Source: Trichostrongylus colubriformis (Eukaryota; Nematoda; Chromadorea; Rhabditida; Trichostrongylidae). Taken from it: a stretch of 64,000 nucleotides of DNA. Made by a program: the position numbers and the translations under genes. The notes under the pieces were generated by a model. It was given only the letters and a program-made list of their open reading frames with translations, was not told the origin of the DNA and searched no databases. Shown in pieces: positions 58,092 to 64,000 of the stretch. Location of the stretch: contig OZ022261.1 of the NCBI GenBank assembly GCA_963978905.1, positions 32,596,102-32,660,101 on the forward strand. Reading direction: 5' to 3'. Within the stretch, counting starts at the first letter, position 1; every line of letters starts with the position of its first letter.

Positions 58092-58344
58092 TCACCGACA
58101 ACATCTAACTCGGAATGGCGTCGATCCGCTCTTGCAGTGGTGAATTGAGTGAGCTCGTTTTTAATTTTTTTAGTGTTTTCTTGAATTTCCGTCGGAACAG
58201 CTAGGGAGATGAGGCGTTTGGCGGTATAGTGGACAAAATACCAAATATTGAACCACTTTTATGCCTTTCAGGAGAACGGTCTGGTCGAAACATCAGGCTT
58301 CAACAAATATTCCACCTAACAACCCCGTTGACATGACAGAAAAG
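58092..58344 (+). repeat. dispersed ~250-bp repeat, copy 2 of 2
   Basis: Collinear with 34781-35026 (CTAACTCGGAATGGCGTC ... CGTTGACATGACAGAAAAG), same orientation, diverged. Confidence 0.75.
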
Positions 58345-59172
58345 GATTAATACTAATATCGATGTCGAGGTTCTACGGAATTAGAAGTTTAAATTTGTCA
58401 CTCGTTGAAAGAATTCAGCCAGAAATGCAGAAAACAAAACTTGTTAGGAAATAGCACGGTTTCTCGCAAGTTGGTTGAAATCATGGCCAAGAAAAAACCA
58501 AAGGACCACATTCAAGAGTCGCACCTGCTTCCGAGATATCTTTCCGCGACATCTTCCTAAACGCAAAGGGAGCGCACTATCTTTTTTATGGTGTTTTTGA
58601 CCAATTTCAAACAAACGTTATTTCCCTAAACTTCCAGCTGTTTAAGTGACGTTAACAGCATTTCTGAAAATTTCCTTAGTCCAACTTATTGACAGCGTGG
58701 GTTTCAAAGGAGTGTAGTCCCCAGGGTGGACACAGTGAATTTGCCATGTGAAATTTTGCAGAATTTCAATGTGCCCTACTTTAATGGTCATGCCATCCCC
58801 AGACATGATTTCATGACGCCAGATTTCGAGCGGCATCTACAAGGTTGCCGCATATCTTATTTGGCCGACAGGAAGTTTTTTGGTCGAATTAGCGAAATCC
58901 TTCAGTCATTCAATGAAAAAATTATACAGTGTACATAATGGGATGGGCCAAGCTTGAATTCCAACAACATTTGCTCCGGTCTATACGGTGGCTCGTCAGT
59001 GCTCGTCGACAGATAACGCGCTCCATGGATGAAATGGAAAAGTTATCTCTGTACATGAATCGATCATAGGCCTCCTGTCATCCCTGTCTTCTTGGCCATA
59101 CTGTTAATAACATCTGTATGTACTAGTTGCCTGAAGTATACTATTTGATCCTTTATTATCATTTATTTATAG
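58345..59172. other. no firm gene; exon-like frame at 58761-58844
   Basis: After TGAAATTTTGCAG the + strand reads NFNVPYFNGHAIPRHDFMTP...ERHLQ to a GTTGCC donor. The minus strand is also open here (MTIKVGHIEILQNFTWQIHC). It may instead be an unlisted repeat. No family was recognised. Confidence 0.2.
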
Positions 59173-59733
59173 CTAGGCTAGCGCACACCACTGTGCGCGT
59201 AAATCGTGGGCGTCAGCGGGTTGATCAGCATTGCTCTTTTGTGAATTTACCCAGTCTCCACCACCACATCACGCCCCGCCCACCGCAGGAGGGTTTTCTC
59301 TTACCTAAAAAGTGTTTAGGATAACTCGGACATTGCTCATTTCTGCCGATTTTTTCTGGTCTCAAGGCTGCGTTGAAAGTGAGTTGTGAATATTTGCTGT
59401 ACGGACCCTCACTCGGGGTTGCACTCCGCCCACTGTGCCCAGGCCACTTTCATGCCTTCAAAAAACTCATTCGTGACCTTAATCCACTTTTCCTCTACGC
59501 TTTGGTCATATTGGAATCCAATCTACGACTTTCGGTCCGAAAACGAACATTCCAGTGCACGCTTTGCTCACCGTGGGCGGAGCTTAGCTTGGTCCTACTT
59601 GATCCGTGGAAGCTGTTTAATTCTTGTACCATGCTCCACCCGTCCCAAACTTGCCCGCATCTCAGCAGGTCATTTTTCATATAATACCGAAGTTCGTGAT
59701 GAGAAAGACGAAGCGTTTTATATATAGTAACGA
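59173..59733 (-). mobile_element. Helitron-like element, copy 2
   Basis: On the minus strand it starts TCGTTACTATATATAAAACG at 59733 after an A. It ends with the hairpin GCGCACAGTGGTGTGCGC and CTAG at about 59176-59173. Internal sequence (CGTGGGCGGAGC, CCTTGACCT-like and GTCATTTTTCATATAATACC blocks) matches the 12020-13641 copy, but with a single unit instead of a tandem array. Confidence 0.65.
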
Positions 59734-60290
59734 TATACAGATGCATACGTATAATATTGGCAGTACTTCTTCACTTCGGTAATATTTGATGAATGTGTGA
59801 AAAAAATTACAAAAAAGTGGCAAAATCTATGCACCAATAGTACAAAAGTACAAAAAGCATATTGAAAAGGAAGATGACCACTTCTCTCAGATAAAAATGT
59901 TCTTCGCATGCGCAGGTTTTCTAGATAACCCTTTAAACGACTCAAACGTCTTGCAGATATGGCTGAGTAAAGGATGCTAGGAGATTCTATGAAACCAGGA
60001 AGCTGCGTGGGTGGGCCTATTTCAGAGTTTATGCTCATTGACGCTCCCTTTTGCTAAAAAGAGTTTGATTAAATGACGCGAGCCTTGCATACAGCTAACG
60101 GACAGCAGCTGAGTTATGTGCACAAGGAGGAAATATCCGATCAAGGATTGCAGCCTGCTAGTAAGTGCACGAACTGCATGTCAAACACCACCTATGTATA
60201 CATAGATCCGTCTGCAGAATTTCCATAATACTGTATAGATTTTTCTTTTACACTTGTTTTCAAAGTGTCTGTGGCCAATGTGATGCTTAC

Positions 60291-60427
60291 TTGCACACGC
60301 CCAACGTGCTGCGGCCTCAAGTTTGGTTATTTTCATGGCTTTCAACTGGGCTGCCCTTCTCTCCCTTACCCCAGTTCTCTTACGTTTGCCTTCATCCAAG
60401 CTCTGGAGCCTGCTGATACTTCGTGCT
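60291..60427 (-). CDS. candidate exon, unknown protein
   Basis: After ATACTTTAG the frame reads ARSISRLQSLDEGKRKRTGV...QLKAMKITKLEAAARWACA. It can end at GTAAGC (60290) or earlier at GGG/GTAAGG, after RKRTG. In the latter case it joins in phase to a frame at 60053 and below (acceptor CTCTTTTTAG; QKGASMSINSEIGPPTQLPG, SILYSAISARRLSRLKG). The basic/serine composition suggests a cytoplasmic regulatory region. No homolog was recognised. Confidence 0.35.
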
Positions 60428-61185
60428 CTAAAGTATGCTGTATTCACCTAATAGCCAACCGTCGCTGAGGATCACATATTCTTTGTAATTAAAAAAAGCC
60501 TCCTAATTTCCCACTGTTGCCCAGTTGATTTGACTGGACTAGGCTTAATATTATGTCTCAACTGATTGCCATCTGTTCTGTTTTCCCTGTCGTGCAGTCA
60601 AATAAATAATTGATCAAACAAACATTCAATCCAAAAAAAATGAATTGAAAATTGAATTTAAAATTCCGAAATCGTTTATAGTGTTAGAACCTGGACGATC
60701 AAATCACTTCGTGAAAATTACTCATAAAAAAAGTTAGATAATGATTAGATCTGCTGTTCGGGTGCATGAAATTCATTAGCATGCCACATCAGCAGAGATT
60801 GCTGACTGGAATGCAAACTGGAATCTATTTTAGAACTTCGAAGCACTGATTTCACTTACGAACAATGCGCGCGAGGCACTATACGAAATGATAAAGGGGA
60901 AAATGTGGAAGAAAGCAAAGATGTAGCAGTTCATGCAGCCAAGTGTGGTATTTGAACTTAGATTCGGTGCCAGTGCTGATTTTGTCCATCGTTGCACATC
61001 TCATGGAAGAATTTTCCCGCCCCTCCCCTTGAAACAAGCATGGCGCCATTGGTGGTTGGTGTGAATCTGCTCGCCAACTTCCCTTACGCCCACCTCGCCC
61101 ACTACCCTTCAATAATTCAGTGTCGCGAATAGTCCTTTTATGAGGTAGCGATGATACGATTTCATCGGAAGACGTTTTTTTAAGC
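60428..61185. other. no firm feature
   Basis: The 77-codon minus ORF at 60879-61112 lacks a domain. The rest is AT-rich. Confidence 0.3.
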
Positions 61186-61418
61186 TTTCAATTACTCGAG
61201 CCGCTTTTTCTGATTACATGTTCTATGAACCGAATATGGACTTGAACAAAGAACAGTCTGGGTGGGCGAGTCTATCAGCTTCCTTATTCGTGTACATGTC
61301 TGAAATGCCCATTCATTACCTAATAAATAACCTGAACGGACGATTGATGGGGCCTCGTAGTCCTAGCGCCTGTCATATGTCACAAGCCAAAACGAAATTT
61401 GTTATACATAGAAAATAA
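61186..61418 (+). other. exon-like frame, unknown protein
   Basis: After GTTTTTTTAAG the + strand is open for 77 codons (LSITRAAFSDYMFYEPNMDL, SLSASLFVYMSEMPIHYLI) to TAA at 61418. Possibly an exon of the gene ending at 61718, but the phase and donor are unresolved. Confidence 0.25.
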
Positions 61419-61644
61419 AACAGAAATGGAAATAAGAAAAGGTCGTAACAGCAGAGATTGTGATGTTTCCATGCAACACTTTCACTGCGAATTCTCACGC
61501 GTACAGATGCCAAAGGAAGTCGCAGAGCCTAACTTGAACGTGGCATGAACGTCACGGGTATGAAAAGAGGCCCGAGGATACAAGCTTTGCAGAAACCGCA
61601 ATAAAGAACATTACTTTTAATTGTAACTCCTAATTGTTTTGCAG

Positions 61645-61718
61645 CAGAACAGCAAAGTCAATTGACAACAGATGTTGAAGTAGAGCTATTGGAACTGGAA
61701 AGCAGACATCGGAACTGA
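61645..61718 (+). CDS. candidate terminal exon, unknown protein
   Basis: A strong acceptor (CTAATTGTTTTGCAG) precedes EQQSQLTTDVEVELLELESR and TGA at 61716-61718. The Glu/Leu pattern suggests a short helical tail. The minus frame over the same bases (FRCLLSSSNSSTSTSVV) looks like its shadow. Confidence 0.3.
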
Positions 61719-62550
61719 TTATACATCGACAGACAAGAACGATAAATTGGCAATCCCGAACGCGTGTCCAGACTGATAACATATTCATATCGGATTAATG
61801 GACTTACTTCAGACAAAGTCCATGGCATATTAATTTTTTTCCAAAGCACTTCTACCTTGGTGAACAGTTGCAACATTGAGGGACAGATGGTAGAAATAAG
61901 AAAACAATAGAGGGAAACAGAAAGAACAGTAAGTAATGATTCGGATAAGCGTCCACCGAGGAGGAATTTGCGCAGTAGCTGAACATTATATGCCCTTTTC
62001 ATTCTCTACCGCGTTCGGACGCACCTTTTTATAGTTATTCTACTACTATCTAAGACTCAGATACGAGTTTCAACTGTGCTGTACAAGAATGTACAGGTCC
62101 AGCATCTTTAAGTCCTGTAGGAACCCTTATTTCTCAACTTTATTTTGTGTTAAAGATATGAAAACGCTAATTCGCTCCACCACTGAGATTTGGGAGTCGC
62201 TGCATGAAAAAACATAGTAATGTCTCAACGGTTAAGCGGAAACTGTAGAAGAGCTCTGCCCAACGTCCAACCAAATCACAGACCCTCTCGAAAAACAAGA
62301 AGGTGTTAGAGGACAAATGTGTAGGTACATGAAGTTTTGCAGAACACGAAACAATCGGTGCGTCCTGATATCTGTGAAGCTCGAAATACTGACTGCTACG
62401 TTGTTGGTCGAACTGCATGATGATCAAATTTGCATATATGTGTGTTAGATGGGTGCGTGAGTTCCGTGCCGCTTTACTTTTGCTGTGAAAATCATTGAAG
62501 GAATCCCGATGCTCCATTACTCGTTTCTGAACACCACAGTGTGCTAGCTT
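61719..62550. other. open minus frame, no gene called
   Basis: The 116-codon minus ORF 62167-62517 includes an acceptor (ATGTTTTTTCATGCAG) before RLPNLSGGAN and a stop, with AATAAA nearby on that strand (about 62145). This could be a gene end, but two frames are equally open upstream and no family was seen. Confidence 0.25.
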
Positions 62551-62768
62551 CTGATTCTCGGCATGTTTGCCTTCGCTACTATAAGGGTTTTTGAGGAATT
62601 CTTCAATGACTTATTTCCTGCTGCACTTTTTACTGCACCACTTGGAATCCTACAGGAGCCAGGTTGTGTGATTTATACGGAAACCCATAGGATCGCCAAC
62701 ACAACAACTGAAGTCCAAATGTTCTTTGAAGAACTAAGAGAGCTCAAGGATATCTTTGTTGGCAATAG
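62551..62768 (+). CDS. candidate exon, unknown protein
   Basis: From TGCTAG the frame reads LLILGMFAFATIRVFEEFFN, PLGILQEPGCVIYTETHRIA and EVQMFFEELRELKDIFVGN, ending at a good donor (AATAG/GTATGA). The hydrophobic start suggests a signal peptide or membrane segment. No family was recognised. Nothing else is supported from 62769 to 63540. Confidence 0.3.
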
Positions 62769-63559
62769 GTATGATAAGGGCTGTATAGTGGTTAACATAA
62801 TTGGAGGTATTTACAGAAATAAATTAATTTGCTATAAATACAATATTAATGAACATTTTAAGAATGTCGCTTAATTGGTTAATCACGTAATAAGGTAGAT
62901 TTACATATTTGACATTTTTATATTGTTCAGATAACTCTAAGGACACAGAACAATTTCTGCTCTTAGTACAAAACTCTCATAATAACCTCATTATCCCTAA
63001 TGTAGTCTCTATTCTTCTGCTCTTCTATTTTTCTACCCTTCCCCTTAATTTCTCTTTTTTTTCTAATTCAACTAATATCTGTTCACTTGTTTTTCCACTC
63101 ATGGTTTTTTCCACTATTTTGAGCCTTAATCCTCCCACCTTATAATGGATTACATTACACAGTTATCTCACACGAAATCCTCAAATCACTGGCGATTCTC
63201 GGGGGATGACAGTACATATGATTCGTATGATTAGTAAAAGGAACGACATTTTGAATTGTCTTTCTTTTTTTAAGATTCCTGACACTTTGACAACTGCTCG
63301 GCATTCACTGCCGAGGCCTTGTGCCAAGCTTTTGAGAGGGACCCTCGGCAGTTTAGCAATACATGACAGCAGCACACTGCAGGTGCTGCAAGAGGACGAC
63401 ACTGAGACACGCTCACGATATCAGAACGGGCCGAAAATGCGGAATGTGTTGACCACACTGAACAGCGCTGATTCCCCTATTTATCAAGGACGATCTGAGT
63501 TCGCCATCTTCCTCTTGACTTTCCATCGGAACTATCCATTACCCATTCTCCATAGCCAC

Positions 63560-63660
63560 TGACGATGGAGACAGGAAACTGTGTGTTGCCAGATTTACGG
63601 AAGGCAGAGGGTCTACTTGAAAGATGCGGAAATTCCGACAGCCATGGTCCAAGCCCATAA
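63560..63660 (+). pseudogene. mariner transposase fragment
   Basis: DDGDRKLCVARFTEGRGS and, in another frame, AEIPTAMVQAHKN resemble the first catalytic motif region and the GEIPTAK stretch of the pseudogene at 38219. The similarity covers about 100 bp only, with no ends. The final 340 bp of the window show nothing else. Confidence 0.45.
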
Positions 63661-64000
63661 AAACTTACTAAACTAGTTAGTTAAACTAACTTTTCGTTGC
63701 AGCTTTTGCCCATAACTCAGCATCCTTGTAAAAACTAACCCGTCGCGGGTGAAAATCAGCAGCTATCAACATTCAGAAATATCGGAACAATTTTCATTCT
63801 CTATTGTAAAACTTACCTTACTGCGGTGAAAAAATTGATGACCATTTTTTCTTCATTCGTCGTACAGTCCTCGTACGCTAAGGCTCATTACCTACTCTCT
63901 TTCAAGCTCATTTTCTCGAAAACAAACGACAAAGTTACCATGTAAAGCTTAAAACTGTCTTTCAGCCCTAATTCGACCAAAATCTGTGAAATTTCACAGA

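Noticed and set aside
1..64000. Prokaryotic content, operons, CRISPR or rRNA
   Set aside because: No long intact ORFs, ribosome binding sites or regularly spaced repeats of CRISPR size; splice signals and mariner/Helitron elements indicate a nematode nuclear genome.

Overview
The window reads as nuclear DNA of a clade V, probably strongylid (hookworm-like), nematode. The evidence is AT-rich sequence, genes split into small exons with U-rich TTTTCAG-type acceptors, and a heavy load of decayed Tc1/mariner elements, palindromic MITEs, short Helitron-like elements and a tRNA-derived SINE. The species call is inference. There are no operons, rRNAs, CRISPR arrays or long intact ORFs. Most ORFs over 60 codons are chance or lie inside repeats, so genes had to be found exon by exon from splice signals plus protein similarity.

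Two genes stand out. On the + strand, 15039-16053 holds a complete three-exon gene for a small secreted phospholipase A2-like protein of 122 aa. It has a signal peptide, a Ca-loop-like WQCGIG and a CCSEHD active-site motif. On the - strand, 30345 down to about 26388 (perhaps 25292) holds an interleukin-17-like cytokine gene. It has a signal-peptide exon, an N-terminal exon and three exons carrying the IL-17 cystine-knot core, with consistent reading phase at all four junctions assembled. Both proteins would be secreted. Both genes carry a palindromic MITE in an intron.

Other exon-like pieces are reported at low confidence because no family was recognised: 1360-1528, 7833-8130, 36355-36845, 43597-43711, 53180-53317, 60291-60427, 61645-61718, 62551-62768. 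An open stretch of about 45 codons after an acceptor occurs by chance fairly often in this DNA, so these need transcript support.

Layout. 0-5.4 kb: possible exons, a degenerate palindromic element, then a mariner remnant with a head-to-head fold-back mariner at its broken 3' end. 5.4-9.2 kb: mostly featureless. 9.2-10.4 kb: a Tc-type element with 200-bp inverted repeats abutting a SINE. 11-11.9 kb: two palindromes. 12.0-13.6 kb: a Helitron-like element with a 268-bp tandem array. 15-16 kb: the PLA2-like gene. 16.6-24.6 kb: MITEs, an internally deleted mariner, a Tc1-like element and a dispersed repeat. 25.3-30.3 kb: the IL-17-like gene. 32.8-41 kb: a 153-bp MITE, mariner and Tc-type pseudogenes and a local duplication. 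41-48.4 kb: three palindromic repeats of one family plus a second MITE. 49-52.6 kb: a nearly intact mariner and another deleted mariner. 53-64 kb: candidate exons, TTAA-type MITEs, the second 153-bp MITE, a minisatellite and the second Helitron-like copy.
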